A stretch of 64,000 nucleotides of DNA from Pseudonocardia broussonetiae (lineage in GTDB: Bacteria > Actinomycetota > Actinomycetes > Mycobacteriales > Pseudonocardiaceae): NCBI RefSeq assembly GCF_013155125.1, contig NZ_CP053564.1, positions 6,579,501-6,643,500 on the forward strand, given 5' to 3'. Positions 17,213 to 27,740 of the stretch are shown piece by piece. Each line of letters opens with the position of its first letter. Within the stretch, counting starts at the first letter, position 1. The position numbers and the translations under genes were made by a program. Under the pieces are notes generated by a model. It made no database searches. It was given only the letters and a program-made list of their open reading frames with translations, and had not been told where the DNA came from.

Positions 17213-17346
17213 GCCGCGTGCACACCGTGTTGCGACCGTGCGGCGATCGCGTTCCCGGAGTTGACGGGGGCGCAGTGCCGACGGAAGGTGTCCGCACCAC
17301 CGCCCGGGTGACGCCGGGCGGGCGCAGCACCGACCGTGAGGGGGGA

Positions 17347-17362
17347 GGCTCCGCAGGGAGCC
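17347..17362 (+). promoter_or_regulatory. Hairpin covering the BCCT ribosome-binding site
   Basis: GGCTCC (17347-17352) and GGAGCC (17357-17362) can pair over a four-base loop. The downstream arm is the Shine-Dalgarno GGGAG of the BCCT gene, so the stem could mask it. Only 6 bp, so this is suggestive. Confidence 0.35.
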
Positions 17363-17368
17363 GCCGAC

Positions 17369-19075
17369 ATGACCATCCAGGAGAGCCCGCGGAGCGAGGA
17401 ACCCGTCTCCGACGGTCCCGCCACCGAGATCCCGCGCCGGGCCGCCGCCGACCAGCACCACCCCGTCGACCGCACGGTCTTCGGCGTCGCCGCCGTGCTC
17501 ATGCTCGCGTTCATCGTGTGGGGCGCCTCCTCCACGGCGACGCTGAGCACCGTCGCGACATCGGTCCTGAACGGCATCATGAACGCCGGCGGCTGGGCCT
17601 TCGTGCTCGCCGCGAGCGGCTTCGTGGTGTTCGCGCTCTACCTCGCGTTCAGCCGCTTCGGCAAGATCCCGCTCGGCCGCGACGACGAGGCCCCGGAGTT
17701 CCGGACCGTCTCCTGGATCGCGATGATGTTCAGCGCCGGGATGGGCATCGGGCTCATGTTCTACGGCGTCTCCGAGCCGCTGTCGCACTTCACCTCGCCG
17801 CCGCCCGGCACCGTCGCGGCGGGCGACCCGGCCGCGCTCGACATCGCCATGGCCACCACGCTGTTCCACTGGACGCTGCACCCGTGGGCCATCTACGCCG
17901 TGGTCGGCCTGGCCATCGCCTACTCGACGTTCCGCCGCGGGCGCCGCCAGCTGATCAGCTCGGCGTTCGCGCCGCTGCTCGGCGAGAAGCGCACCGACGG
18001 CCCGCTGGGCAAGGCCATCGACATCCTCGCGATCTTCGCGACGCTGTTCGGGTCGGCGGCCTCGCTCGGGCTCGGCGCCCTGCAGATCGGCGCGGGCCTG
18101 TCGCTCAACGGGGTCCCGGTCGAGGGCAAGCTGCTGCTGGTCCTGATCATCAGCGTGCTCACGGTCGCGTTCGTCTGCTCCGCGGTCACCGGCGTCGCCA
18201 AGGGCATCCAGTGGCTGTCGAACATCAACATGGTGCTGGCGGGCGTGCTCGCCGTCGTCGTGTTCATCGGCGGGCCGACCATCCTCATCCTCAACCTGCT
18301 GCCCACCGCGATCGGTGACTACGCCGGCAACCTGTCGGAGATGGCCTCGCGCACCGCGGCCAACGGCGGCGACGCCACCGCCGAGTGGCTGGCCGGCTGG
18401 ACCGTCTTCTACTGGGCCTGGTGGATCTCGTGGACGCCGTTCGTCGGCATGTTCATCGCGCGGATCAGCCGCGGGCGCTCCATCCGCCAGTTCGTCACCG
18501 GCGTCATCCTCATCCCGAGCGCCGTGTCGCTGGTCTGGTTCGCGATCTTCGGCGGCGCGGCGATCGACCAGCAGCGCGCGGTCGACCCGACCGGCGCCAC
18601 CGGCCTCGCGTCGCAGTCGACCGAGGGCCAGCTGTTCGGGCTGCTCGGCTCGATGCCCGGCGGCGCGATCCTCAGCGTGCTGGCGATGGTCCTCATCGCG
18701 ATCTTCTTCGTGTCCGGTGCCGACGCCGCGTCGGTCGTCATGGGCACGCTGTCCTCGCGCGGCTCGATCGAGCCCTCGCGCTGGGTGGTGATCTTCTGGG
18801 GCGTCGTGATGGGCGCCATCGCGATCATCATGCTGCTGGTCAGCCCGGGCAGCGAGGCGCTCACCGGCATCCAGAACATCACGATCATCATGGCGGCGCC
18901 GTTCGCGCTGGTGATGGTCGCGCTCTGCGTGGCCCTGACCAAGGACCTGCGCCACGACCCCCTGATGCGGCGCGACGTGCGCTCGCAGGAGGCCGTGGTG
19001 CAGGCCGTGGAGTACGGCACCCGGAACTACGGTGACGACTTCCACCTGTCGGTGAAGAAGATGAAGGACAGCTAG
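17369..19075 (+). CDS. BCCT family betaine/choline/carnitine transporter
   Basis: A 568-residue secondary transporter with about 12 transmembrane helices, importing a quaternary amine such as glycine betaine or choline, typically in exchange for sodium or protons. Diagnostic motifs are GMGIGLMFYGVSEP (about 128-141), WTLHPWAIYAVVG near 170, and the BCCT signature WAWWISWTPFVGMFIARISRG near 350-370. Both cytoplasmic tails are short, so strong osmosensing through a long C-terminus is unlikely. The ATG at 17369 follows GCAGGGAG; the upstream in-frame ATG gives an unrelated leader. It shares its last 4 bp (CTAG) with the stop of the convergent quinone oxidoreductase gene. Confidence 0.93.
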   Translation: MTIQESPRSEEPVSDGPATEIPRRAAADQHHPVDRTVFGVAAVLMLAFIVWGASSTATLSTVATSVLNGIMNAGGWAFVLAASGFVVFALYLAFSRFGKIPLGRDDEAPEFRTVSWIAMMFSAGMGIGLMFYGVSEPLSHFTSPPPGTVAAGDPAALDIAMATTLFHWTLHPWAIYAVVGLAIAYSTFRRGRRQLISSAFAPLLGEKRTDGPLGKAIDILAIFATLFGSAASLGLGALQIGAGLSLNGVPVEGKLLLVLIISVLTVAFVCSAVTGVAKGIQWLSNINMVLAGVLAVVVFIGGPTILILNLLPTAIGDYAGNLSEMASRTAANGGDATAEWLAGWTVFYWAWWISWTPFVGMFIARISRGRSIRQFVTGVILIPSAVSLVWFAIFGGAAIDQQRAVDPTGATGLASQSTEGQLFGLLGSMPGGAILSVLAMVLIAIFFVSGADAASVVMGTLSSRGSIEPSRWVVIFWGVVMGAIAIIMLLVSPGSEALTGIQNITIIMAAPFALVMVALCVALTKDLRHDPLMRRDVRSQEAVVQAVEYGTRNYGDDFHLSVKKMKDS

Positions 19076-20028
19076 GGCTCGAGCACGACCTTGCCCGTGA
19101 CGCGGCGCTCGTCGATCTCGGCGAGCGCCGCGGCCGCGTCCGCGAGCGGGTAGGTGGCGCCGACGACCGGGTCGAGCGCGCCGGAGCGCAGGTGCGGCAG
19201 CAGGTCGGCCCACTGCTCGGCGACGAACCCGTCGCGGGGCATCGCGAACGCGCCCCACCCGACGCCGACGACGTCGATGTTGTTGAGCAGCAGGCGGTTG
19301 ACCTTCACCGTCGGGATGTCGCCCGCGGTGAAGCCGATGACCAGCAGCCGGCCCTCGGGGCGCAGGCAGCGCAGCGAGTCGGTGAAGCGGTCGCCGCCCA
19401 CGGGGTCGACGACGAGGTCGACGCCGCCGAGCTCCTTGACCGCGTCGCGGAAGCCCTCGACCAGCACGGCGTGCGCCGCCCCGGCCCGGCGCGCGACCTC
19501 GGCCTTCTCCTCGGTGGAGACGACGGCGACCACCTCGGCGCCCAGCGCCGCGGCGAGCTGCACGCAGGCCGTGCCGACCCCGCCCGCCGCGCCCTGCACG
19601 AGCACGCGCTGCCCGGCCTCCAGGTGCCCGCGGCGGCGCAGCGCGAACTGCGCGGTGAGGTAGTTCATCGGCAGGCAGGCGCCCGCGGCGAAGGACACCT
19701 CGTCGGGCAGCGGGAACACGTACCCGGCCGGCGCCGCCACGACCTCGGCGAACCCGCCGACCGTGGTGAACGCGGCGACCCGGTCACCCGCGCGCACCGC
19801 GGCGCCCTCGGGCGCCTCGCGCACCACGCCGGCGATCTCGGAGCCGAGCGTGAACGGGAGGTCGGGCTTGTACTGGTACTGGCCCTTGCTCTGCAGGACG
19901 TCGGGGAAGTTGACGCCCGCCGCCCGCACGTCGACCAGGACCTGGTCGGCCCCGCGGTCGGGCTCGGGCACGTCCCGCACCTCGACCGCCGCCGGGCCCT
20001 CCAGCCGCACCACCTGCACTGCGCGCAC
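19072..20028 (-). CDS. NADPH:quinone oxidoreductase family protein (MDR)
   Basis: A 318-residue medium-chain reductase of the quinone oxidoreductase type. It shows VNFPDVLQSKGQYQYKPDLP (about 43-62, the zinc-free signature), GSEIAGVVREAP, and the NADPH motif VQGAAGGVGTACVQLAAALGA at 140-160. GVGWGAFAM near 265 is typical of this subfamily. The likely activity is NADPH-dependent reduction of quinones or enoyl compounds. I chose the GTG at 20028 (VRAVQVVRLEGP) because AGGAGG sits 7 bp upstream; the open frame further upstream is low-complexity. It ends in a 4-bp convergent overlap with the BCCT gene. Confidence 0.88.
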   Translation of the reverse strand: MRAVQVVRLEGPAAVEVRDVPEPDRGADQVLVDVRAAGVNFPDVLQSKGQYQYKPDLPFTLGSEIAGVVREAPEGAAVRAGDRVAAFTTVGGFAEVVAAPAGYVFPLPDEVSFAAGACLPMNYLTAQFALRRRGHLEAGQRVLVQGAAGGVGTACVQLAAALGAEVVAVVSTEEKAEVARRAGAAHAVLVEGFRDAVKELGGVDLVVDPVGGDRFTDSLRCLRPEGRLLVIGFTAGDIPTVKVNRLLLNNIDVVGVGWGAFAMPRDGFVAEQWADLLPHLRSGALDPVVGATYPLADAAAALAEIDERRVTGKVVLEP

Positions 20029-20095
20029 GCGCGTCCTCCTCGTCCTCGGGTGGGGCCATCCTGCCCCGCGGGACGGGCGCGTGCCGCGCGCCGGG

Positions 20096-20398
20096 TCAGA
20101 CGGGGACGCCGTCGCCGTAGTGGGCGGAGTGGCGGGCACGGCTCAGCTCGTCGACGAGCGCGGTGAGCCAGCCGTCGACGCGCTGCTGGACGCGCTCCAG
20201 GCCGTCGAGCTCGCAGGCCAGGTCGAGGGCGTCGCCGCCCTGACCGTCGAGGGCGCGGCGCAGGTCGCCGCGCACCCGCTCGATGCGGGCGCGGCAGCCG
20301 TCGGCGGTCTCGACGTGGGCGTCGAGGCGGGAGCGCTGGTCGTCGGTGATGCCGGCCGGGACCGAGGCGACGAGCTGCTCGAGGCGGTGTGGGTGCAC
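20096..20398 (-). CDS. Small protein with a degenerate anti-sigma zinc-finger-like pattern
   Basis: A 100-residue soluble protein I cannot firmly name. The N-terminus (HPHRLEQLVASVPAGITDDQRSR, then LDAHVETADGCRARIERVR) follows the layout of the putative zinc-finger of anti-sigma factors: a His, three to four residues, then the CxxC region. The first cysteine is replaced by Ala, so zinc binding is doubtful. The rest is helical and ends without a membrane segment. The start is GTG at 20398. It is divergent from a methyltransferase gene; the gap holds a dyad TGCTGTG/CACAGCA at 20410-20431. Confidence 0.6.
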   Translation of the reverse strand: MHPHRLEQLVASVPAGITDDQRSRLDAHVETADGCRARIERVRGDLRRALDGQGGDALDLACELDGLERVQQRVDGWLTALVDELSRARHSAHYGDGVPV

Positions 20399-20409
20399 GG
20401 ACTTCCCCC

Positions 20410-20431
20410 TGCTGTGATCGTGGACACAGCA
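20410..20431. promoter_or_regulatory. Inverted repeat in a divergent intergenic region
   Basis: Arms TGCTGTG and CACAGCA are separated by 8 bp, just upstream of the GTG of the 100-residue protein and about 50 bp before the methyltransferase start. It could be an operator for either gene. Confidence 0.4.
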
Positions 20432-20481
20432 GACGCTAGATCGCCCCGGCTGTTCACGGAAGGCCCCTACCGTCCGCGGAC

Positions 20482-21078
20482 GTGCCCGCCGCCGCCGACA
20501 CCGGTCCGTTCGCCGACACCGCCCTGTTCCTGCGCGAGTTCGCCCGCGACCCGCTGCGCACCGCCGCCGTGGCGCCCAGCTCGGCCGCCCTGGCCGCGGC
20601 GATGGTCGAGCCCGTCGCGCCGGGCGCGGTGGTCGTGGAGCTCGGTCCCGGGACCGGCGCGTTCACCCGCGCGCTGCGGGGGCGCTCCCCCGCGCGGCAC
20701 CTGGCCGTCGAGCTCAACCCCCGGTGGGCGGCCCTGCTCGCGCAGCGGCACCCGGACGTCGACGTCGCCGTGGCCGACGCCCGCACCCTCCCGGCGCTGC
20801 TCGCCGAGCGCGGGATCACCCGCGTCGACGCCGTCGTCAGCGGGCTGCCGTGGGTCGCGTGGGCCGACGGGACGCTGCTTCCCGTCGTCGCCGACGCCCT
20901 GTCCCCCACCGGCGTGCTGACCCAGTTCGCCTACTCCGCGACGCGCTGGGCGCCGCCCGCCCGCCGCCAGCTCGCGGCGCTGCGCGAGCGCTTCGCCGAG
21001 GTGTCCACGACGCCGGTCGTCTGGTGGAACCTGCCGCCCGCCGTGGTCCACCGGGCAGGCACGCCGCGCCGGGCGTGA
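20482..21078 (+). CDS. Class I SAM-dependent methyltransferase (phospholipid N-methyltransferase-like)
   Basis: A 198-residue methyltransferase. After the PFADTALFLREFARDPLRTAAVAPSS-type opening (family cue FLREFxRDPxxxGAVxPSS at about 10-33), motif I reads VVVELGPGTGAFTRAL (about 50-65). The acidic ribose-binding region LAVELNPRW follows, then VDAVVSGLPW as motif IV. This layout matches small PmtA/LOS-biosynthesis-like and KsgA-like proteins that methylate phospholipid head groups, but the substrate here is not proven. There is no membrane helix. The start is GTG. It stands alone between divergent small genes and a long hypothetical gene. Confidence 0.8.
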   Translation: MPAAADTGPFADTALFLREFARDPLRTAAVAPSSAALAAAMVEPVAPGAVVVELGPGTGAFTRALRGRSPARHLAVELNPRWAALLAQRHPDVDVAVADARTLPALLAERGITRVDAVVSGLPWVAWADGTLLPVVADALSPTGVLTQFAYSATRWAPPARRQLAALRERFAEVSTTPVVWWNLPPAVVHRAGTPRRA

Positions 21079-21121
21079 GCACCCCACCCCCCGTTCTGCG
21101 GGCCCGGCGGGGGCTGCCAGG

Positions 21122-22804
21122 GTGGGCCGAGTGCGTCTCGTATTCGGCCCGGAGGACATGGAGGTCTACGCCGCTGCCCGCGACCGACTGCGGCTGCACA
21201 TCGTCGCCTGGGCCCGGCGCCGGGGCGTCGACGTGGAGCCCGCGCTCGTGGCCGCCGCGCTGGACCACAAGCACGGCGTCGACGGCCGGCTCGGGCACTG
21301 GACCCGCGCCCACGTCGCCGACGCGCTGGCCGTCTGGTTCCCCCGCACGGTGGCGCTGCGCGACGAGGACCGCGACGCCGTCCCGGCCGCGCTGCACGCC
21401 CTGATCGGGTTCCTCGACGAGCACGACTGGCTCGACCCGCGGTCGGCCCCCGCCGCCGAGCTGCACGCCCAGGTCGACGGCTCCACGCCCGCCCTGCACG
21501 ACGCGCTGGACGACGAGCGCAACCGCGACCTCGGCACGTTCTGGGCCGTGCAGATGCTGCGCCACGGCGTCCGGACCGGCGACCCGCTGGCCGTCCTGCG
21601 GTTCCTGGAGCAGGTCGAGCGCGGGGAGCTCGAGGTCGACCGCGCCGCGCTGGCCGAGATCACCAGCCGCCAGCAGGTGCCCGCCGAGCCCGTGGAGCCG
21701 CCGCTGCCGCCGGTGCTGCTGCCCGGGGCGGCGCAGCTGCTGGCCGCGGCCGACTCGTCGCCCGCGCTGGCGCGCCTGCGCGCGTTCACCCGCTGGGTCC
21801 GGGCCGGGCGCGCGGTCACCCGCGAGGGACGACTCGGGCTCGGTGACGCCCGCGCCGTCGCCGAGGCCCTCGACCTCGACCACTTCTCCCTCGGCCGCGC
21901 CCGCGCCGGCGACGACCTCCCCGAGGTCGCGCTGCTGATGACCTGGGCGCGCGAGGCCCGGTTCGTCCGGGTCGTCAACGGGCGCCTGGTGCAGGTCAAG
22001 AGCGCGGCCCCGCTGCTGAGCCGCCCGATCGAGATGTGGCGCCGCGCGTTCGAGGCCGTCGGCCGGATCGGGGAGGGCTTCGGCGGCAGCAACGTGTTCG
22101 GCGCGCCGTCGCTGTTCGGGATGAGCCTGGACGAGGCGTGGGCGATCCTGCTGCAGCAGCTCTACGCCGCCGGCGGTGACGCGATCCCGCTGGAGCGCTT
22201 CCACCGCGCCGTGCGCGACACCGTCAACCGGCGGATGGGCTGCGTCGTCGACGACCTCGCGGGCGACGTGGAGCAGCGGCTGTGGCGCCGCGACGTCACC
22301 GCGCTGCTCGACGCCCTGGAGCTGCTGGGCGCCGTGCACCTCTCGGAGAGCCTCGACACCGACGACCACGAGGAGCTGGCCGCGCTCGCGGGCCGCGACG
22401 ACCCGGACCCGACCTGGGTGGCGCTCACGCCGATCGGGCTGTGGGCGGTGCACGAGGTGCTGGTGGACGACGGGGTGCACGCGCCGCTGGTCGGCGAGCT
22501 GGCCGACGAGGACGTCGAGTACGTGTGCGTGCGGATGGCCCGCGTCCGGCCCGAGGTGGCCGACGCCGAGCTGGCCGCCTGGGTGGCCGCCCGGCCCGGC
22601 CGCGTCGCCGCGCAGGAGCTGATGCGCTTCCTGGAGCGCCTGGAGGCGCACGACCCGGTGGAGGGGCGGCACCGCGAGCTGGCGCTGCGGGCGCTGGCCC
22701 GCACCGGCGGGCCGGCCCGGGAGCGGAGCAGGCGCGCGCACCGGCCGGTGTCGAGCGGGGCGCAGCCGCGGGTGGAGTGCGACGCGCGGGCGCGCGGGCG
22801 CTGA
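21122..22804 (+). CDS. Large hypothetical protein, unknown function
   Basis: I do not recognise this 560-residue protein. The N-terminal about 180 residues (DMEVYAAARDRLRLHIVAWARRRGVDVEPALVAAALDHKHG and on) are helical and Asp/Arg-rich. The middle part (AFTRWVRAGRAVTREGRLGLGDARAVAEAL near 220-250, and FVRVVNGRLVQVKSA near 280) reads like repeated winged-helix modules similar to those in actinobacterial helicase-associated proteins. The last 40 residues are basic and look disordered. It has no signal, membrane helix or catalytic motif. The start could be GTG at 21122 or 9 bp later. It is convergent with the first kinase gene. A nucleic-acid-binding role is inference only. Confidence 0.72.
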   Translation: MGRVRLVFGPEDMEVYAAARDRLRLHIVAWARRRGVDVEPALVAAALDHKHGVDGRLGHWTRAHVADALAVWFPRTVALRDEDRDAVPAALHALIGFLDEHDWLDPRSAPAAELHAQVDGSTPALHDALDDERNRDLGTFWAVQMLRHGVRTGDPLAVLRFLEQVERGELEVDRAALAEITSRQQVPAEPVEPPLPPVLLPGAAQLLAAADSSPALARLRAFTRWVRAGRAVTREGRLGLGDARAVAEALDLDHFSLGRARAGDDLPEVALLMTWAREARFVRVVNGRLVQVKSAAPLLSRPIEMWRRAFEAVGRIGEGFGGSNVFGAPSLFGMSLDEAWAILLQQLYAAGGDAIPLERFHRAVRDTVNRRMGCVVDDLAGDVEQRLWRRDVTALLDALELLGAVHLSESLDTDDHEELAALAGRDDPDPTWVALTPIGLWAVHEVLVDDGVHAPLVGELADEDVEYVCVRMARVRPEVADAELAAWVAARPGRVAAQELMRFLERLEAHDPVEGRHRELALRALARTGGPARERSRRAHRPVSSGAQPRVECDARARGR

Positions 22805-22813
22805 GCGGTCGCC

Positions 22814-24475
22814 CTACGCGGTCCGCCGCGTCCGGCGCCGCCAGAACGTGAGCGCCCAGAGGCCGTAGACGCCGAGCGTGGCCACGACCACCGCGGCACC
22901 CGACCCGGCGAGGCCCAGCCCGAGCGCCACGAGCAGCACCGTCAGGAACACCACGGGCAGCGTGACGACGACGAGCGTCATGGTGCGGCCCGAGCCCCAC
23001 CGGCGCGGGCGCAGGGAGCCGGCGGCGAGCGTGCCGAACAGGGTGCCCGCGAGCGTCCAGTACAGCAGGCCCGCCTCCAGCGCCAGGTTCTGCAGGGCGA
23101 GCAGGTGCGCGACCGCCCCGAGCACCAGCGCGGCCGCGAGGCCGGCCCGGGTGCGCGCGGGCGCGGGGCGGGCGCCGGGGTCGGCGCCCCGGCGGGCCGT
23201 GCCGAGGACGTCGCCGGAGCCGATCGTCGCGCCGGGCGGGACGTGGGCGGCGACGAGGGTGCCGGCGACGTCGTCCGCGAGGCGCCACGGCGTGCCGTCG
23301 GGCAGGCGGAGCGCGACGAGGCCGGCGCCCGCGGCGTAGCCCTCCCCCGGCGCCACCAGCCACTCGACGACCTGGGCCGAGCCGCCGGGGACGTCCCAGC
23401 GCAGCGGCCGCTCGGTGCCGTCGGCCGGCGGGGCCGGACGCGGGGCCGGACGCGGGGCCGCGGCGCGCGGGGCGGACGGGGCCGGAGCGGCCGGGGCCGG
23501 AGCGGATGCGGACGGGGCGGGCCGGGACGGGGCGGCGGCGGACGAGGCGGATCGGGACGGGGCGGGGGCGGACGGGGCCGGTCCCGGGCCGCCGGGCACC
23601 CGCAGCCGTTCGGTCGCGGCGGGCTCGGGGGCCGCGACGGGCTCCGTGGTCTCGGGAGGCTCCAACGCCGCGCGGGCCGCCGCGGCGAGCTCCCCCGCCG
23701 TGGGGAACCGGTCGGCCGGGTCCTTGGCCATCGCCTTCGCCACGACCGCGTCGAGCGCGACGGGGGCGCCGTGCTCCGAGGGCCGGGGCGGGTCGGCGTG
23801 CACGTGGGCGTTCATCAGCGCGGCCGGCTCGCCGGTGTAGGGCTTGCGGCCGGTGAGCGACTCGTGCAGCAGGCAGCCCAGGGCGTAGACGTCGGCGCGG
23901 CCGTCGACGTCGACGCCCCGGAAGCGCTCGGGCGCCATGTAGTCGAGTGTGCCGACCGTCATGCCGCTCGCGGTGAGCGAGGCGCCCGACGTGGCGCGGG
24001 CGATGCCGAAGTCGCCGAGGTAGGCGAAGCGGGCCGTGCCCGGGCGGTCGCGGGTGAGGAACACGTTGGCGGGCTTGACGTCGCGGTGCACCAGCCCGGC
24101 CTCGTGCGCGGCGTCCAGCGCGCTCGCCACCTGCTCGATCACCGCGACGGCGTCCGCGGGGTCGAGCGGGCCGCTGCCGGACAGGACGGCGGCGAGGTCC
24201 TCGCCGTCGACGAAGCGCATGTCGAGGAACAGCTGCCCGCCGATCTCGCCGTGCTTGTGGATCGGCACGACGTGCGGGTCGGACAGCTGCGCGGCGACCA
24301 TCGCCTCGCGGCGGAACCGCTGCCGGTACTCCGGGTCGGCCGACAGCTCCGCGGTGAGGACCTTGAGCGCGACGGGGCGGGCGAGATCGGTGTCGAACGC
24401 GCGGAAGACCCGGCCCATGCCGCCCTGGCCCAGCAGCCCGTCGAGCCGGTAGGGCCCGAACATCTCCGGCGCCAC
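22814..24475 (-). CDS. Membrane serine/threonine protein kinase with lipoyl-like domain
   Basis: A 553-residue Hanks-type kinase. The catalytic domain (about 6-265) is complete: glycine loop GQGGMGRV, VALKVL lysine, HRDVKPANV loop, GDFGIA and MAPER. A Pro/Ala/Ser-rich linker (285-350, encoded by GGGGCCGGA-like repeats) follows. Residues about 355-430 (VVEWLVAPGEGY, then DVAGTLVAAHVPPGATIGSG) have the strand pattern of a biotinyl/lipoyl domain, but the modified lysine is missing. Four hydrophobic helices fill 445-545, with no extracellular sensor. It should phosphorylate cytosolic targets from the membrane. The GTG start follows GGAGG. It is a tandem paralogue of the next kinase gene, 84 bp upstream. 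Confidence 0.88.
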   Translation of the reverse strand: MAPEMFGPYRLDGLLGQGGMGRVFRAFDTDLARPVALKVLTAELSADPEYRQRFRREAMVAAQLSDPHVVPIHKHGEIGGQLFLDMRFVDGEDLAAVLSGSGPLDPADAVAVIEQVASALDAAHEAGLVHRDVKPANVFLTRDRPGTARFAYLGDFGIARATSGASLTASGMTVGTLDYMAPERFRGVDVDGRADVYALGCLLHESLTGRKPYTGEPAALMNAHVHADPPRPSEHGAPVALDAVVAKAMAKDPADRFPTAGELAAAARAALEPPETTEPVAAPEPAATERLRVPGGPGPAPSAPAPSRSASSAAAPSRPAPSASAPAPAAPAPSAPRAAAPRPAPRPAPPADGTERPLRWDVPGGSAQVVEWLVAPGEGYAAGAGLVALRLPDGTPWRLADDVAGTLVAAHVPPGATIGSGDVLGTARRGADPGARPAPARTRAGLAAALVLGAVAHLLALQNLALEAGLLYWTLAGTLFGTLAAGSLRPRRWGSGRTMTLVVVTLPVVFLTVLLVALGLGLAGSGAAVVVATLGVYGLWALTFWRRRTRRTA

Positions 24476-24559
24476 GCGGCCTCCATCCCTGAACCGTGCC
24501 CCGTCGGGACCCTACCCGCGGCGCTGCAGGTCGGCCCGGTGCCGCTCGCGCGCGACCCG

Positions 24560-26110
24560 TCAGCCGGTACCCGCCCGGCGCCACCACAGCGACGCCGCCC
24601 ACAGGCCGTACACCACCAGCGCCACGACCGTGAACGCGATGCCGGCGGCGGGGTTGTCGGGGGTGTCGCTGGAGTAGCCCGTCGGCAGGGCGGCGAGGAC
24701 GAGCGCGAGGAACACCAGCGCCGTCACGACCGGCGCCGTGACCACCAGGAGCGCGATCCGCTGGCCCTGCCCCCACGCCGCCGGGCGCCGGTTCCAGACG
24801 CCGAGCGTGCCGAACACGATGCCCGAGAGCCAGGTCAGCACGAGGATCCCGTCGAGCTCGACGAAGGCGAGCACGAGCAGGTGCAGCAGCGCGCCGACCC
24901 CGATCCCGATGATCGCGGGCGTCGACGGCGGGCGGCGGGCTCCGGGCTGCGCGCGCGGCAGCGGGCGGGACAGCCCGGCGGGCGCCTCGTCGACGCGGAA
25001 GACGGTGCCCAGGACGTCGCCGGTGCGGACCACGGTGCCGGGCGCGGCGGCGGCGCCGACCAGCAGCCCGGCGCGGGGGTCGACGACCGGGGCGCTGCGG
25101 CCGTCGCGCAGGCGGACCACGAGCAGTGCGGAGCCGGCCACGTGGGCCTGCCCTGGCGGGACCAGCCAGCGCTCCACCTGCCCGACGCCCTCGGGCACGT
25201 CCAGGCGCAGCGGCTCGGTGCCGTCGCCCTGCGGGGCCTTGTGGAGGCGCGCCGGCGGCGGCGGGGTGCTCACCGTGGGCGCGGTCCCGGCCAGCGCGGC
25301 CCGCGCGGCCTGCGCCAGCGCCCCGGCCGTCGCGAACCGGTGCGCGGGCTCCTTGGCCATGCCCCGCGCCACGACGGCGTCGAGCCCGTGCGGCAGCGGG
25401 CGCAGCTCCGAGGGCCGCGGCGGCGCGAGGTTGAGGTGCGCGTGCATCAGCGACGGCAGCTCGTCGCCGGGGAAGGGCTTGCGCGCGGTCAGCGCCTCGT
25501 GCAGCAGGCAGGCCAGCGCGTAGACGTCGGCGCGGGCGTCGACCTCGCGGCCCAGGAACCGCTCGGGGGCCATGTAGTCGAGCGTGCCCAGCGTCGTGCC
25601 GGTGGCGGTGAGCGTCGAGGAGGAGGAGTCGCGGGCGATCCCGAAGTCGCCGAGGTAGGCGAAGCGGGCGCCGCCGGACCGCCCGCGGGTGAGGAACACG
25701 TTGGCGGGCTTGACGTCGCGGTGCACCAGCCCGGCCTCGTGCGCGGCGTCGAGCGCGCTCGCCACCTGCTCGACGACGCGGACGGCCGACTCCGGGTCGA
25801 GCTGCCCGTCGCGGCGCAGCACCTTCGACAGGTCGTCGCCGTCGACCAGGCGCATGTCGAGGAACAGCTGCCCGTCGATCTCGCCGTGGCGGTGGATCGG
25901 GACCACGTGCGGGTCGGTGAGCTGCGAGGCGACCTTGGCCTCGCGCCGGAAGCGCTGCCGGTAGCCGGGGTCGGCCGACAGCGCGGCGGGCAGGACCTTC
26001 AGCGCGACGGGGCGGTCCTGGTCGGTGTCGAACGCGCGGTAGACGCGGCCCATCCCGCCCTCGCCCAGCAGTCCGTCGAGCCGGTACGGCCCGAACATCT
26101 CCTGCGCCAC
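24560..26110 (-). CDS. Membrane serine/threonine protein kinase, tandem paralogue
   Basis: A 516-residue Hanks-type kinase with the same plan as its neighbour. Kinase domain 6-265 shows [29 protein letters not shown] and MAPER. A short linker leads to a lipoyl-like segment at about 298-370 ([13 protein letters not shown], then [21 protein letters not shown]), again without a candidate lysine. Hydrophobic helices follow to the C-terminus. Long runs around the catalytic loop are nearly identical in DNA to the paralogue, pointing to recent duplication or gene conversion. The GTG start lies 4 bp after the stop of the phosphoglucomutase gene, so the two are likely cotranscribed. Confidence 0.88.
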   Translation of the reverse strand: MAQEMFGPYRLDGLLGEGGMGRVYRAFDTDQDRPVALKVLPAALSADPGYRQRFRREAKVASQLTDPHVVPIHRHGEIDGQLFLDMRLVDGDDLSKVLRRDGQLDPESAVRVVEQVASALDAAHEAGLVHRDVKPANVFLTRGRSGGARFAYLGDFGIARDSSSSTLTATGTTLGTLDYMAPERFLGREVDARADVYALACLLHEALTARKPFPGDELPSLMHAHLNLAPPRPSELRPLPHGLDAVVARGMAKEPAHRFATAGALAQAARAALAGTAPTVSTPPPPARLHKAPQGDGTEPLRLDVPEGVGQVERWLVPPGQAHVAGSALLVVRLRDGRSAPVVDPRAGLLVGAAAAPGTVVRTGDVLGTVFRVDEAPAGLSRPLPRAQPGARRPPSTPAIIGIGVGALLHLLVLAFVELDGILVLTWLSGIVFGTLGVWNRRPAAWGQGQRIALLVVTAPVVTALVFLALVLAALPTGYSSDTPDNPAAGIAFTVVALVVYGLWAASLWWRRAGTG

Positions 26111-26114
26111 GGGC

Positions 26115-27740
<1,626 letters not shown>

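Noticed and set aside
23420..23610. GGGGCCGGA-like tandem repeats as a separate element
   Set aside because: They lie inside the first kinase gene and encode its Pro/Ala/Ser linker in frame.
22814..26110. True lipoyl or biotin attachment in the kinases
   Set aside because: No lysine occupies the tip position in either paralogue, so covalent modification is unlikely; only the fold is proposed.
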